Shown piece by piece: positions 9,218-20,813 of a DNA stretch of 64,000 nt. The notes under the pieces are model-generated. The model was not told the DNA's origin, ran no database searches, and worked only from the letters and a program-made list of their open reading frames with translations. The stretch is taken from contig NZ_MTBG01000013.1 of assembly GCF_002119405.1 (NCBI RefSeq), forward strand, positions 29,624-93,623, written 5' to 3'. The stretch's first letter is position 1. Each line of letters opens with the position of its first letter. This DNA is from Pseudoruegeria sp. SK021 (GTDB taxonomy: Bacteria > Pseudomonadota > Alphaproteobacteria > Rhodobacterales > Rhodobacteraceae). The position numbers and the translations under genes were made by a program.

Positions 9218-9691
9218 ATGAGCAACAAGTCCCACAGCGATGATGTCGCATTCATCCGTGCGTTGGCGGAACTTCTGAGGGAAAACGACCTGACAGAGTT
9301 GCACGTCAAGCGCGAATTTGGCGAAGAAGGCGCGTTGAACGTCCGCGTCAGCCGCGGCGGCGTCGCGGCATCGGTCGCCCCTGCCCACAGCGCACCGGCG
9401 CAAATCACCTTTGCGCCGCCTGCCGCATCGGCGCCGTCGGCAGATCCCGCCGCGCATCCCGGCGCCGTGACATCGCCGATGGTGGGCACTGTCTATCTGC
9501 AGCCCGAGCCGGATTCGACGCCGTTCATCGCGGTTGGGGCCACGGTAACTGAGGGGCAGACGCTGCTGATCATCGAAGCGATGAAGACGATGAATCAGAT
9601 CCCATCCCCCAAAGCCGGACGTATTGCCCGCATTCTGGTCGAAGATGGCTCGCCTGTGGAATTTGGCGCGCCGCTTGTGATCATTGAATAG
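9218..9691 (+). CDS. accB: Acetyl-CoA carboxylase biotin carboxyl carrier protein
   Basis: Small cytoplasmic subunit that carries the carboxybiotin group in the first step of fatty acid synthesis. It has 157 aa. The N-terminal helical region is followed by an Ala/Pro-rich linker (about residues 45-85) and the biotinyl domain with [11 protein letters not shown], in which the Lys is biotinylated. accC follows after 7 bp, the standard accBC operon. Confidence 0.97.
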   Translation: MSNKSHSDDVAFIRALAELLRENDLTELHVKREFGEEGALNVRVSRGGVAASVAPAHSAPAQITFAPPAASAPSADPAAHPGAVTSPMVGTVYLQPEPDSTPFIAVGATVTEGQTLLIIEAMKTMNQIPSPKAGRIARILVEDGSPVEFGAPLVIIE

Positions 9692-9698
9692 GCCGGAC

Positions 9699-11045
9699 AT
9701 GTTCAAGAAAATCCTGATTGCGAATCGCGGTGAGATCGCATTGCGCGTCGTCCGCGCCTGCCGCGAAATGGGGATCGCCAGTGTCGCGGTCCATTCAACG
9801 GCTGATTCCGACGCCATGCATGTGCGCATGGCCGACGAGGCCGTCTGCATCGGCCCACCGCCCAGCAACCAAAGCTACTTGTCGGTGCCGGCCCTAATTT
9901 CTGCCTGCGAGATTACCGGCGCAGAAGCCATTCATCCCGGCTACGGTTTTCTGTCCGAGAACGCCAATTTCGTGCAGGTGGTCGAAGATCATGATCTGAC
10001 TTTCATCGGGCCGTCGGCGGCGCATATCCGGATGATGGGCGACAAGATTACAGCCAAGGAAACCATGAAGGCGCTTGGCGTGCCCTGCGTCCCCGGCTCT
10101 GACGGCGGCGTTCCGGATCTGGCAACGGCACGCACGGTGGCCGCCGAAATCGGTTTTCCTGTGATCGTCAAGGCAACTGCCGGTGGCGGTGGACGCGGCA
10201 TGAAACTGGCCGAAACCGCCGCCGATCTGGACATCGCATTTCAAACCGCCCGATCCGAAGCAAAATCCGCCTTTGGCAATGACGAAGTCTATCTTGAGAA
10301 GTATCTCGGACAGCCGCGCCATATCGAAGTGCAGGTCTTCGGCGATGGCAAAGGTGGGGCGATCCATCTGGGCGAACGGGATTGCTCGTTGCAGCGCCGA
10401 CACCAGAAAGTTCTGGAAGAAGCCCCCGGTCCCGCCATCGATGAAGAAACCCGGGCGCGAATCGGCAAAGTTTGTGCCGATGCCATAGCGCAGATCAAAT
10501 ATAGCGGCGCAGGCACCATCGAGTTTCTGTTCGAAAACGGTGAATTCTACTTCATTGAGATGAACACTCGCTTGCAGGTGGAACATCCGGTGACGGAAGC
10601 CGTGTTCGGCGTCGATTTGGTCCGCGAACAAATCCGCGTCGCCGCTGGACTGCCGCTGTCGGTTACGCAGGACGAGTTGCGCGTCAACGGTCATGCCATC
10701 GAGGTCCGGATCAACGCAGAACGTTTGCCCGACTTCGCCCCCTGCCCCGGCCGCATCAGCGCCTACCATGCCCCAGGCGGGCTGGGCGTGCGGATGGATT
10801 CGGCGCTGTATAACGGCTACTCAATCCCGCCCTACTACGACAGCTTGATCGCCAAATTGATCGTGCATGGGCGCGACCGTCCCGAGGCGTTGGCCCGCCT
10901 GCAGCGTGCGCTGGGAGAGTTGATCGTCGATGGCATCGACACCACGGTCCCACTGTTCAGCGCGCTGCTGGAAGAGCCCGATATTCTGACCGGTAATTAT
11001 GACATCCACTGGCTGGAAGAGTGGCTGAAAACCAAGCGCGCCTAA
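9699..11045 (+). CDS. accC: Acetyl-CoA carboxylase biotin carboxylase subunit
   Basis: ATP-grasp enzyme that carboxylates biotin on AccB. It has 448 aa, the usual length. The ATG at 9699 gives the standard start [18 protein letters not shown]; an in-frame TTG at 9684 overlaps accB and is unlikely. ATP-binding glycine-rich loop [24 protein letters not shown], and the catalytic/metal segment [14 protein letters not shown] are all intact. A strong hairpin follows at 11071-11109 before aat. Confidence 0.97.
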   Translation: MFKKILIANRGEIALRVVRACREMGIASVAVHSTADSDAMHVRMADEAVCIGPPPSNQSYLSVPALISACEITGAEAIHPGYGFLSENANFVQVVEDHDLTFIGPSAAHIRMMGDKITAKETMKALGVPCVPGSDGGVPDLATARTVAAEIGFPVIVKATAGGGGRGMKLAETAADLDIAFQTARSEAKSAFGNDEVYLEKYLGQPRHIEVQVFGDGKGGAIHLGERDCSLQRRHQKVLEEAPGPAIDEETRARIGKVCADAIAQIKYSGAGTIEFLFENGEFYFIEMNTRLQVEHPVTEAVFGVDLVREQIRVAAGLPLSVTQDELRVNGHAIEVRINAERLPDFAPCPGRISAYHAPGGLGVRMDSALYNGYSIPPYYDSLIAKLIVHGRDRPEALARLQRALGELIVDGIDTTVPLFSALLEEPDILTGNYDIHWLEEWLKTKRA

Positions 11046-11070
11046 GTCGCCGGCCCGCATGATCGCATTG

Positions 11071-11109
11071 CGCAGCCCCTGCCGATCTTCACGAACGGCA
11101 GGGGCTGCG
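11071..11109. repeat. 14-bp perfect inverted repeat between accC and aat
   Basis: CGCAGCCCCTGCCG (11071-11084) pairs perfectly with CGGCAGGGGCTGCG (11096-11109) around an 11-nt loop. No T-run follows on either strand, so it is not a classical intrinsic terminator. It could still slow or end accBC transcription or protect the 3' end of the mRNA. Confidence 0.7.
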
Positions 11110-11144
11110 TCAGCAATCAGGATACAAAGGCTGGGTGCTACTGA

Positions 11145-11789
11145 ATGGACCGCGAAACCCTTACAGTCGATGTATTGCTGAAGGCCTATGAACTCGGCGT
11201 TTTTCCGATGTCCGAATCGCGCGACGATACCGACGTCTTCTGGGTCGATCCGCGCAAACGCGGGATCATTCCAATCGGTGGATTCCATTTTTCACGATCC
11301 CTCGCCCGTCGAATCCGCAAGGGCGGCTTTCGCGTCTCCGTCAACGAAGACTTCGCTGGGGTGATGCAAGCCTGCGCCGACCGGCCGGAGACCTGGATCA
11401 GTGAGACGATTTTCGATATTTACGCCCAGCTTCATGCCTTGGGCCATGCCCATTCGATGGAAATTCGCGACGAGAGCGGGCTGATCGGTGGCGTGTACGG
11501 GGTCACGCTGGGCGCGGCGTTTTTTGGGGAAAGCATGTTCTCACGCCGGACGGATGGCTCGAAGATCGCCCTCGCCTATCTGATGGACCGGCTCCAGCAG
11601 GCGGGATTTTTGCTGTTCGACACCCAGTTCATCACGCCACATCTTCAGCGGCTCGGCGGAATAGAAATCCCGCGCAGCACGTTTCATGACTATCTGGAAG
11701 AGGCGATCGCCACAAAGGCCGATTTCACGACGCCCCCCCTGCCTGCATCGCCTCAGGCGTTGTTGCAGCGCAATACCCAGACATCATAG
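11145..11789 (+). CDS. aat: Leucyl/phenylalanyl-tRNA--protein transferase
   Basis: N-degron pathway enzyme that adds Leu or Phe to proteins with N-terminal Arg or Lys, marking them for ClpAP/ClpS. It has 214 aa. Family landmarks are AYELGVFPMSES, WVDPRKRGIIP, the GVYGVTLGAAFFGESMFS core and FDTQFITPHLQRLGGIEIPR. The 3' end overlaps the convergent DUF2155 gene by 37 bp. Presence of clpX/clpP nearby is suggestive but they are separate units. Confidence 0.95.
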   Translation: MDRETLTVDVLLKAYELGVFPMSESRDDTDVFWVDPRKRGIIPIGGFHFSRSLARRIRKGGFRVSVNEDFAGVMQACADRPETWISETIFDIYAQLHALGHAHSMEIRDESGLIGGVYGVTLGAAFFGESMFSRRTDGSKIALAYLMDRLQQAGFLLFDTQFITPHLQRLGGIEIPRSTFHDYLEEAIATKADFTTPPLPASPQALLQRNTQTS

Positions 11790-12124
11790 CGGATATGGTC
11801 AAACGCATTCAGCGCGGGTGATGACGCGACCATCCAGCCTTCGAACAACGGTCTTGGGCTGCTTGGCTCATCGATGAGCAGAAATGCATAGGCATCGCCG
11901 ACGGGGTTTTCCACCGGGTATCGACATTCGACCAAGCTGATCGCCAACCGGTCGAGAGTGACACTGCCGCCAACGGCAACGTCGAGATCGGTCAATTCAC
12001 CGGACATGCGGTCCAGCACACGCAAACTGGCCCCGCGTCCGGCGGCCACGTCCTCGGCCAGCACCGATGACACTGACAGAGCGGCTGCAAGTGCGGCCAA
12101 ACCAAGCCCGAGGGGCTTCATCAT
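11753..12124 (-). CDS. DUF2155 domain-containing secreted protein
   Basis: Exported protein of 123 aa with a Sec signal peptide (MMKPLGLGLAALAAAL, cleavage likely after VLA at about residue 23). The rest matches the look of the alphaproteobacterial DUF2155 family: G-x-LRVLDRMSGE near the mature start, ECRYPVENPVGDAYAFL, and FEGWMVASSPALNAFDHIRYDVWVLRC shortened here to its pattern of FEGWM, ALNAFDH and DVWVLRC. Two cysteines could form a disulfide. Its start overlaps the mlaD-like gene's stop by 4 bp, so the two are coupled. The function of the family is unknown; pairing with an MCE protein suggests envelope maintenance. Confidence 0.85.
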   Translation of the reverse strand: MMKPLGLGLAALAAALSVSSVLAEDVAAGRGASLRVLDRMSGELTDLDVAVGGSVTLDRLAISLVECRYPVENPVGDAYAFLLIDEPSSPRPLFEGWMVASSPALNAFDHIRYDVWVLRCNNA

Positions 12125-12564
12125 CCCGAACCACCAACAAATTTGGACAGCAGTTCAATCAAGCTGATTGAGCCCTGCGTGCTTTCAATTTCATCACCGG
12201 GATTAAAGTTATCGAGCGATCCACCGGGCTGAAGTTCGACGAAATTTCCGCCCAACAGGCCTTCCGATGCAATGATGATCGAACTGTCGTCCGGCAACAC
12301 GATCCCGTCGGCGACAGAGATTGTCGCATCGGCGCGGAAGGTCTGGGGGTTCAGGCTTAGTCCGGCGACCGTGCCCACTTTGACCCCAGCCAAACGGACA
12401 TCCGTGCCGACAGAAATACCCTGTGCCGAGCGAAAACTTGCCGTCAGTTCATAGCCGCTGGACGCACTCATGCCTCCGACGCTGCGGCTGGCATAGGTCA
12501 GGAACCCGGCGGCAACCAGAATCACCAACCCTCCGACCAACAGTTCCGCCTTATTTTCGGCCAT
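12121..12564 (-). CDS. mlaD: MlaD-type MCE domain protein (outer membrane lipid asymmetry)
   Basis: Inner membrane-anchored, periplasmic MCE-domain protein of 147 aa that binds phospholipid as part of an Mla ABC transporter. The N-terminal anchor is LLVGGLVILVAAGFLTYA (residues 9-26); the MCE domain follows (residues about 37-115) with SFRSAQGISVGTDVRLAGVK and ASEGLLGGNFVELQPGG. No mlaE, mlaF or mlaC is adjacent, so its partners must be encoded elsewhere. It sits between NDUFA12 and the DUF2155 gene, with the latter overlapping by 4 bp. Confidence 0.93.
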   Translation of the reverse strand: MAENKAELLVGGLVILVAAGFLTYASRSVGGMSASSGYELTASFRSAQGISVGTDVRLAGVKVGTVAGLSLNPQTFRADATISVADGIVLPDDSSIIIASEGLLGGNFVELQPGGSLDNFNPGDEIESTQGSISLIELLSKFVGGSG

Positions 12565-12590
12565 GGACTACCCTTTCCGTCCGGGATCGC

Positions 12591-12965
12591 TCACTCGGGC
12601 GTCCAGGCTTCGTAATCCGCCCGTTTCGCCGGGGCGACACGGCGAATCGATCCGGCCGGCGCATAGGCCAACGCGGTTCCGGTCAGGTTTTCCTGATGGG
12701 GTTTTTCCCACGTGCGGTGAACAAGCGGTTGAGCGGTCGGCGGCTGATCCCACGTGTGGTGCAGCCATCCATGCCAATCGGGGGAAATCCGGCTCGCTTC
12801 GCATTCGCCGTTAAAGATCACCCAGCGCCGGACCTTGTCCCGCGTCTCATAGTAGATATTGCCCTGATCATCTTCCCCGACCCGGACACCCTTGCGGCTG
12901 GTGAACCATTGCGTGCCAAGGGTTTGGCTGTTCCACCAGGTCACGGCACGGATAAGCATGTTCAT
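12591..12965 (-). CDS. NDUFA12-type complex I accessory subunit
   Basis: A 124-aa homologue of mitochondrial NDUFA12 (B17.2), an accessory subunit of NADH:ubiquinone oxidoreductase on the matrix/cytoplasmic arm. Typical landmarks are [46 protein letters not shown] and [13 protein letters not shown]. This gene is a hallmark of alphaproteobacteria. It starts a minus-strand run with mlaD (26 bp) and the DUF2155 gene. Confidence 0.95.
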   Translation of the reverse strand: MNMLIRAVTWWNSQTLGTQWFTSRKGVRVGEDDQGNIYYETRDKVRRWVIFNGECEASRISPDWHGWLHHTWDQPPTAQPLVHRTWEKPHQENLTGTALAYAPAGSIRRVAPAKRADYEAWTPE

Positions 12966-13038
12966 AGGGGCGGCTCCTGCTACTCGTTAGATTTGATATC
13001 CCGCATTCCTGCCAGAACGTCCAGTGCGCAGAAAATCC

Positions 13039-13068
13039 CCAATGCCGCAGGGAAGCCTGCGGCATTGG
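13039..13068 (-). terminator. Intrinsic terminator after clpX
   Basis: CCAATGCCGCAGG (13039-13051) pairs perfectly with CCTGCGGCATTGG (13056-13068) around a 4-nt loop. Read on the minus strand the stem is followed by GGGATTTTCTG. It lies immediately after the clpX stop. Confidence 0.8.
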
Positions 13069-13072
13069 CCGA

Positions 13073-14338
13073 TCAGCTTGCGCTGACCGGTTCGCCTTTG
13101 CGATCCGCATAGATCAGAAGCGGCGAGGCTTCGGATGTAACGGCCTCAACATTGACCACCACTTCTTCAACCCCAACAGCGGTTGGCAGATCGAACATGG
13201 TATCCAACAGGATGTCTTCCATGATGGACCGCAGCCCCCGCGCGCCTGTCTTGCGTGCAATCGCCCGCCGCGCAATCGCCGCAAGGGCGTCGTCGGTGAA
13301 GGTCAACTTGGTGTCCTCCAGTTCGAACAGACGCTGGTACTGCTTAACCAAGGCATTCTTCGGCTGCGTCAGAATCGTGATCAGCGCGTCTTCGTCGAGA
13401 TCGCGCAGGGTGGCGATCACGGGCAAACGTCCGACGAATTCCGGGATCAAACCGAACTTCAGCAGATCCTCAGGCTCCAACTCGGTGAAGACCTCACCGA
13501 CGCCCCGGCTATCGACATCCTTCACATCGGCACCGAAACCGATGCCCGACCCCTTACCGCGCCGCGAGATGATCTTGTCGAGACCGGCAAACGCCCCCCC
13601 GCAGATAAACAGGATGTTGGTCGTATCCACTTGCAGGAATTCCTGCTGCGGATGCTTGCGCCCGCCTTGCGGCGGCACCGACGCAACCGTGCCTTCCATG
13701 ATCTTCAGCAGAGCCTGCTGCACGCCCTCGCCCGACACATCGCGGGTGATCGACGGATTGTCCGACTTGCGGGTAATCTTGTCGACCTCGTCAATATAGA
13801 CGATGCCGCGCTGCGCGCGCTCAACGTTATATTCGCTGGACTGCAACAGCTTCAGGATGATGTTTTCCACGTCCTCACCGACATAGCCGGCTTCGGTCAG
13901 CGTGGTTGCATCCGCCATGGTAAACGGCACATCCAGAATACGTGCAAGCGTCTGTGCCAGAAGCGTTTTCCCGCAACCGGTCGGCCCGATCAGCAGGATA
14001 TTCGACTTGGCCAGTTCAACCTCGCCGGTTTTTCCGGCATGGTTCAGACGTTTGTAGTGGTTGTGCACCGCCACTGACAGCACCCGCTTAGCGTGGGACT
14101 GACCGATGACATAGTCATCAAGGACATCGCAGATTTCACGGGGCGCCGGCACACCTTCAGAAGATTTCAGCCCGGCCGTCTTGGTCTCTTCACGGATGAT
14201 ATCCATGCAGAGTTCAACACATTCATCGCAGATAAACACGGTCGGACCCGCGATAAGCTTGCGGACCTCATGCTGACTTTTGCCGCAAAAGCTGCAATAA
14301 AGCGTGTTTTTACCGTCACCGCTTGAGTTGTTCGCCAT
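13073..14338 (-). CDS. clpX: ClpX, ATP-dependent unfoldase of the ClpXP protease
   Basis: AAA+ unfoldase that feeds substrates into ClpP. It has 421 aa. The N-terminal zinc-binding domain has cysteines in CSFCGK and CDECVELC (residues 10-40). The AAA+ core has Walker A GPTGCGKT, the pore loop GYVGED, Walker [11 protein letters not shown], the RKH-type loop [11 protein letters not shown], and sensor-2 region [11 protein letters not shown]. clpP lies upstream, 134 bp away on the same strand, the usual clpP-clpX order. Confidence 0.98.
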   Translation of the reverse strand: MANNSSGDGKNTLYCSFCGKSQHEVRKLIAGPTVFICDECVELCMDIIREETKTAGLKSSEGVPAPREICDVLDDYVIGQSHAKRVLSVAVHNHYKRLNHAGKTGEVELAKSNILLIGPTGCGKTLLAQTLARILDVPFTMADATTLTEAGYVGEDVENIILKLLQSSEYNVERAQRGIVYIDEVDKITRKSDNPSITRDVSGEGVQQALLKIMEGTVASVPPQGGRKHPQQEFLQVDTTNILFICGGAFAGLDKIISRRGKGSGIGFGADVKDVDSRGVGEVFTELEPEDLLKFGLIPEFVGRLPVIATLRDLDEDALITILTQPKNALVKQYQRLFELEDTKLTFTDDALAAIARRAIARKTGARGLRSIMEDILLDTMFDLPTAVGVEEVVVNVEAVTSEASPLLIYADRKGEPVSAS

Positions 14339-14472
14339 TCATCACCTCCAAAGCGGCAAGTCTGCCCGTCTTTCGTTTACGCCTGCCCACGAAAAGCTAT
14401 TCGCCACTTTAGGGGAGCATGACAGGACCGACAATGTCAAATTGAAGGCCCCATCGGGGTTTGGTCCTAGCG

Positions 14473-15111
14473 TCATTTTTCCGCCTTGGGCTTCTCTAGC
14501 GCATCGCGGTTCTCGACGATTTGGTCGATCAGCCCCCACGCTTTTGCATCTTCCGCATCCATGAACTTATCGCGCTCAAGAGCATCTTCAACCGCTTCCA
14601 GCGACTGCCCGGTATGCTTGACATAAATGCCGTTCAACCGGTCTTTCAACTTTTGGGTCTCGCGGGCGTGGATCATGATATCCGTCGCCTGACCCTGATA
14701 GCCACCCGAGGGCTGGTGCACCATGATCCGGCTGTTGGGCAGCGAGAACCGCATGCCCTTGGCACCGGCGGTCAGCAGCAGCGATCCCATGGACGCCGCC
14801 TGACCAACCACCAGGGTCGAAACCGCCGGCTTGATATATTGCATCGTGTCGTAAATCGACAGACCGGAGGTCACGACACCACCCGGCGAGTTGATGTACA
14901 TAGAGATTTCCTTTTTCGGATTCTCCGCCTCAAGATGCAGCAACTGGGCCACGATCAATGACGACATGCCATCATGCACGGGACCGGACAGAAAGATGAT
15001 CCGTTCTTTCAGCAGCCGCGAAAAAATGTCGTAGGCCCGTTCGCCACGCGACGTCTGTTCGACCACCATCGGGACCAGGGTATTCATGTATGTATCGAGG
15101 GGGTCATTCAT
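14473..15111 (-). CDS. clpP: ClpP, ATP-dependent protease proteolytic subunit
   Basis: Serine protease ring subunit, 212 aa. The catalytic triad is visible: Ser in GQAASMGS, His in MVHQPSGG, Asp in [10 protein letters not shown]. The N-terminal propeptide-like region is short. It is followed by clpX in the same orientation. Confidence 0.97.
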   Translation of the reverse strand: MNDPLDTYMNTLVPMVVEQTSRGERAYDIFSRLLKERIIFLSGPVHDGMSSLIVAQLLHLEAENPKKEISMYINSPGGVVTSGLSIYDTMQYIKPAVSTLVVGQAASMGSLLLTAGAKGMRFSLPNSRIMVHQPSGGYQGQATDIMIHARETQKLKDRLNGIYVKHTGQSLEAVEDALERDKFMDAEDAKAWGLIDQIVENRDALEKPKAEK

Positions 15112-15244
15112 CTCGGTCTGCCTCTTGTCCTGAGCGTCTCGCGCCTTGTGGCTTGAGTCTTAGTCTGCCCTCTAGGGGGCTGCAAGGGGCCGAAGGCACT
15201 CTGTCCTACGGCGCAATATGGTCCTAGCGTCAGGAGATTACGGA

Positions 15245-15469
15245 ATGGACAACAAAAAACACGGCGTTGTCATCGGGTTCTCTCCAGATGGTCTCTGCGA
15301 GAGAATATTCAAGAGGCAGTCCACCCCGAGGGATCGCGTGGCGCCGGATTCTGTTGCAGCGCTGGCGACGCACGGCGCGGCCATCCGCGTGTTGAATGGC
15401 ATTTGTCGAGTGGTTTCATATGGATCGCACCATCGCCCGAGGATCGTTTCGGGCGATGGTGGAGGCTAA
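15245..15469 (+). CDS. Possible small protein (weakly supported)
   Basis: A 74-codon frame in the clpP-pgm gap, on the strand opposite both genes. It starts at ATG 15245, with AGGAG 8 nt upstream, the only real support. The protein (MDNKKHGVVIGFSPDGLCER...) has no recognised family, signal peptide or membrane segment. Its last codons coincide with the perfect hairpin at 15428-15461. It could equally be a chance frame in a 410-bp intergenic region. Confidence 0.25.
   Translation: MDNKKHGVVIGFSPDGLCERIFKRQSTPRDRVAPDSVAALATHGAAIRVLNGICRVVSYGSHHRPRIVSGDGGG
15428..15461. repeat. 13-bp perfect inverted repeat downstream of pgm
   Basis: CACCATCGCCCGA (15428-15440) pairs with TCGGGCGATGGTG (15449-15461) around an 8-nt loop. 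It is 62 bp past the pgm stop on the minus strand, so it may end pgm mRNA, but neither side has a T-run. Confidence 0.6.
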
Positions 15470-15522
15470 TTGAGGCTCAGCGCCGACGGCAGACGACGGA
15501 GCCCACCTGTGTCACGCTTACC

Positions 15523-17202
<1,680 letters not shown>

Positions 17203-17248
17203 CTACCGCGTTTGGTAAACCGATCATATCAGCGCAGTCGGTCCAGAT

Positions 17249-17292
17249 AAAAAAAGGGCGCTGGCCGGGGTCTCCCCCCGTCCAACGCCCCG
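17249..17292 (-). terminator. Intrinsic terminator after alaS
   Basis: On the minus strand a GC-rich imperfect hairpin (17256-17292, GGGGCGTTGGACGGGG against CCCCGGCCAGCGCCC, with G-U pairs allowed) is followed by seven T (17255-17249). It lies 28 bp after the alaS stop. Confidence 0.75.
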
Positions 17293-17319
17293 GAACTCTC
17301 CGGTCAAACCGCCCAAGGC

Positions 17320-19977
17320 TTACTCTTGCAGCAACGCCTCGACCGCTGCGATGGCCTTGTCGGCCCCGTCCACACTGGGTCCACCGGCTTGGGCCATATC
17401 CGGGCGCCCACCGCCGCCTTTACCACCCAGAACACCGGCCGCAGCCTTGACCATCTCTACCGCCGAGATCCGGCCTGTGAGGTCAGCCGTGACACCCGCC
17501 GCAATTGCCGCCTTGCCGCCCGCATCCGCGATCAACAGCACAGCGCCCGATCCCATTTGCGTCTTATGCGCATCGATCAAGCCCGGCAGATCCTTGCCAG
17601 TTACACCCGACAGGACCTGGCCCAGGAAGGGCACGCCGCCGATGACTTTGGCTTCTGCCGGAGCCGCACTGCCGCCCGACATCGCCAATTCCCGGCGCAG
17701 GTTGGCCACGTCGGACAACAACGCCTTCCGCTCGTCCAGCAGCGCCTTGATCCGCTCGGGCACCTCAGAGGTCTGGGTCTTCAGCGCCGACGCCACCTCG
17801 GCCAACAGGTGGTCCTGCGCTGACAGGTACTCAAACGCCGCTGCCCCGGTCAGGGCCTCAATGCGCCGGACACCCGACGAGGACGCGCTGTCGCCCAACG
17901 TCACGAACATGCCGATATCGCCGGTGCGGGCCACATGGGTCCCGCCGCACAGTTCCAGCGAATAGGTCTCGCCATCGGCACCTTTGCCAGAGCCCGGCTG
18001 CTGCCCCATGGACACCACCCGCACCTCATCGCCGTATTTTTCGCCAAACAACGCCTGCGCCCCCAAGGCACGCGCGTCATCGGGGGTCATGATCCGGGTA
18101 TCAACGGCGGCGTTCTGACGGATATAGGCATTCACATCGGCTTCGACCTTGCGCAGTTCCTCGCGGCTCAGCGCCTTGGAATGGCTGAAATCAAACCGCA
18201 ACCGGTCCGGCGCGTTCAACGAGCCACGCTGCGCTACATGCGGGCCCAGCGCCTCGCGCAGCGCTTCGTGCAGCAAGTGCGTGGCCGAGTGGTTGGCGCG
18301 AATCGCGCCGCGCCGGGTGGGATCGACGATCAGTTCAGCGCCTTGGCCGGCGGTCAGTGTCCCGTCGGTCACCTCGGCGACGTGAAAGACAATCCCGGCA
18401 GTTTTGCGGGTATCGCTGATCTGCGCTGTTCCGGTCGCCGTTTTCAACAGGCCGGTGTCACCCACCTGCCCGCCCGATTCGGCATAGAACGGCGTCTGAT
18501 TCGCGACGATCAGCACGCTGGAGCCTGCGGCGGCTTCTTTGGTTTCCGCGCCGTCCTGCACAAGGGCCAGAATCTGCCCCTCAGCGGCTTCCATGTCATA
18601 GCCAAGGAATTCGGTCACGCCGTGGGTCTCGGCCAGATCAAACCAGATCGAAGCATCGGCAGTTTCGCCCGAGCCGGACCACGCGGCCCGCGCCTTTTGC
18701 TTTTGCGCCGCCATGGCCGCATCAAAGCCAGCGGTATCCACCGCACGGCCTTTTTCCCGCAGCGCGTCCTGCGTCAGGTCCAATGGGAAGCCAAAGGTGT
18801 CGTACAGCTTGAACGCCGCCGCACCGGGCAGGTCGGACCCGTCTGGCAGTCCGGCCAGTTCATCCTCCAGCAACCGCAAGCCGCGATCCAACGTGGTCTG
18901 AAAGCGAGTTTCTTCCAATCGCAGGGTTTCTTCGATCAACGCCTGCGCCCGGCCCAGTTCAGGATAGGCTTGCCCCATCTGCTGCACCAGTTTGGGCACC
19001 AAGCGATACATCAGCGGATCGGTGGCACCCAGCAGATGCGCATGGCGCATGGCGCGGCGCATGATCCGGCGCAGCACATAGCCGCGGCCTTCATTCGACG
19101 GCATCACCCCATCCGCGATCAGGAACGAGGTCGACCGCAGGTGATCGGCAATCACCCGGTGGTGAATCTTGCCCGGCCCATCCGGATCCGCGCCCGTGGC
19201 CTGCGCCGAGGCGTCGATCAGGGCCCGGAACAAATCGGTGTCGTAATTGTCGTGCTTGCCTTGCAGCAAGGCCGCGATCCGCTCCAGCCCCATGCCGGTG
19301 TCGATCGATGGCCGGGGCAGATTCTCGCGACGGCCGCCCTCGAACTGCTCGAACTGCATGAAGACAAGGTTCCAGATCTCGATGAACCGGTCACCATCCT
19401 CATCGGCGCTGCCCGGAGGGCCGCCCCAGATGTGATCGCCGTGATCATAAAAAATCTCACTGCACGGCCCGCAGGGACCGGTGGCGCCCATGGACCAGAA
19501 ATTATCATCGGTCGCGATGCGGATAATCCGGTCATCGCTGAGTCCAGCATATTTCTTCCAGATATTCGCGGCTTCGTCATCGTCATGATAGACGGTGACC
19601 AGCAACTTATCTTTGTTGATCCCGAATTCCTTGGTCAGCAGGTCCCATGCGAACGGGATCGCCTCGTCCTTGAAGTAATCGCCGAAGGAAAAGTTGCCGA
19701 GCATTTCAAAGAAAGTGTGGTGCCGCGCGGTGTAGCCCACATTGTCGAGGTCATTGTGCTTGCCCCCGGCCCGCACGCATTTCTGGCTGGTGACGGCGCG
19801 GGTATAGTCGCGGGTTTCAACGCCGGTAAAGACGTTCTTGAACTGCACCATACCGGCATTGGTGAACATCAAGGTCGGGTCATTGCGCGGCACCAGCGGA
19901 GAGCTGTCCACGACCCGGTGATCGTTCCGGTTAAAGTAATCAAGATAGGTAGAGCGGATATCGTTCAGGCTGACCAT
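17320..19977 (-). CDS. alaS: Alanyl-tRNA synthetase
   Basis: Charges tRNA-Ala, 885 aa. The class II aminoacylation domain starts [15 protein letters not shown] and carries [17 protein letters not shown] and the motif-2 region. The editing domain has the zinc motifs [12 protein letters not shown] (HxxxH) and CGGTHV. The C-terminal C-Ala domain has the DHHA1-type end [16 protein letters not shown]. The ATG at 19977 was chosen because it gives the family's normal N-terminus; the open frame reaches 20076 but the extra 33 codons look unrelated. Confidence 0.97.
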   Translation of the reverse strand: MVSLNDIRSTYLDYFNRNDHRVVDSSPLVPRNDPTLMFTNAGMVQFKNVFTGVETRDYTRAVTSQKCVRAGGKHNDLDNVGYTARHHTFFEMLGNFSFGDYFKDEAIPFAWDLLTKEFGINKDKLLVTVYHDDDEAANIWKKYAGLSDDRIIRIATDDNFWSMGATGPCGPCSEIFYDHGDHIWGGPPGSADEDGDRFIEIWNLVFMQFEQFEGGRRENLPRPSIDTGMGLERIAALLQGKHDNYDTDLFRALIDASAQATGADPDGPGKIHHRVIADHLRSTSFLIADGVMPSNEGRGYVLRRIMRRAMRHAHLLGATDPLMYRLVPKLVQQMGQAYPELGRAQALIEETLRLEETRFQTTLDRGLRLLEDELAGLPDGSDLPGAAAFKLYDTFGFPLDLTQDALREKGRAVDTAGFDAAMAAQKQKARAAWSGSGETADASIWFDLAETHGVTEFLGYDMEAAEGQILALVQDGAETKEAAAGSSVLIVANQTPFYAESGGQVGDTGLLKTATGTAQISDTRKTAGIVFHVAEVTDGTLTAGQGAELIVDPTRRGAIRANHSATHLLHEALREALGPHVAQRGSLNAPDRLRFDFSHSKALSREELRKVEADVNAYIRQNAAVDTRIMTPDDARALGAQALFGEKYGDEVRVVSMGQQPGSGKGADGETYSLELCGGTHVARTGDIGMFVTLGDSASSSGVRRIEALTGAAAFEYLSAQDHLLAEVASALKTQTSEVPERIKALLDERKALLSDVANLRRELAMSGGSAAPAEAKVIGGVPFLGQVLSGVTGKDLPGLIDAHKTQMGSGAVLLIADAGGKAAIAAGVTADLTGRISAVEMVKAAAGVLGGKGGGGRPDMAQAGGPSVDGADKAIAAVEALLQE

Positions 19978-20079
19978 GGCTTCGGGACTTTCTGGGGCTT
20001 TCGGAGCGTTCTGGCATCGGGACTGGGTTCGTGTAGCGGTCTGGGCGCGAGGTGTCCAGAATCGCGACGCGACCAAACG

Positions 20080-20733
20080 TCAGGTTGTAGGGCGCAGGCG
20101 GTGCCGCCGATAGACCTCGATCATGCCGCCCAACAGCACCCCGTTCAGCAGGTGCCAAAGGAAATGGGTGCCAAAGGGGATCTGACCGCAAAGCGTCCGG
20201 TCCAGCGACCGGAAGGTCAGCGACACTGTCAGCAGAGCCGCCGAGACCAACAATCCCTGCGCCGTTTCCGGCGCTCTGCGGCGCAACAGCACCCCGTACA
20301 CGACCATCAGAAGCGGCAATGGCCAGTACATCGCGGATACTTGAAAGAACGGCAGTGCCTGAAAGACCGGCACCGTCAACGCCACATAGGGCACGAACAA
20401 GGCCGTCGCCCCAAGCGCGGCCCACAGGCCAAGCCCCCAATACTCACGATGCGCGACAAACACATAGACTACGGCAAAGAGGGCGATAAAGCCCACATCG
20501 GCAAAGCTGGACCAGACTTGCGCATGGGTATGAAACAGAAAACTGCCGATGCCAATCGCCGCCAGAAGCCCGACCAGCGTGTTGGCAAGGCCCGACCCAA
20601 GTCCCCGCGTTCGCCGCCACATCACGACAGCGGCAACCAGAAAGGCCACATTGGACAGCGCGTTCACCGGCTCGGCCCAGTATGACGGATCAAGCCGTTC
20701 GCAATAGCCATCAATCGCGGTGGTCAGGTCCAT
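20080..20733 (-). CDS. Ceramidase-family integral membrane protein
   Basis: Polytopic membrane protein of 217 aa with about seven hydrophobic segments. It matches the alkaline ceramidase (CREST-type) pattern: DGYCERLDPSYWAEPVNALS at the N-terminus, GIGSFLFHTHAQVWSSFAD, and FGTHFLWHLLNG near the end. The conserved His, Asp and Ser positions expected to bind zinc are present. Eukaryotic members cleave ceramide. Alphaproteobacterial members occur even where sphingolipids are not known, so the real substrate is unclear. It lies between alaS and a small membrane protein gene, all on the minus strand. Confidence 0.8.
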   Translation of the reverse strand: MDLTTAIDGYCERLDPSYWAEPVNALSNVAFLVAAVVMWRRTRGLGSGLANTLVGLLAAIGIGSFLFHTHAQVWSSFADVGFIALFAVVYVFVAHREYWGLGLWAALGATALFVPYVALTVPVFQALPFFQVSAMYWPLPLLMVVYGVLLRRRAPETAQGLLVSAALLTVSLTFRSLDRTLCGQIPFGTHFLWHLLNGVLLGGMIEVYRRHRLRPTT

Positions 20734-20813
20734 TATGGTCGTCTCCGGGTCGCTGGGTCATCACATTTCACGCCATGGCACCATCATAGCCCGTCAAGGG
20801 CGGCCCCGACGTG

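Noticed and set aside
17935..20685. A 916-codon open frame on the plus strand opposite alaS
   Set aside because: It lies almost entirely antisense to a perfectly conserved alaS; in high-GC DNA the opposite frame is often open. The protein shows no family features.
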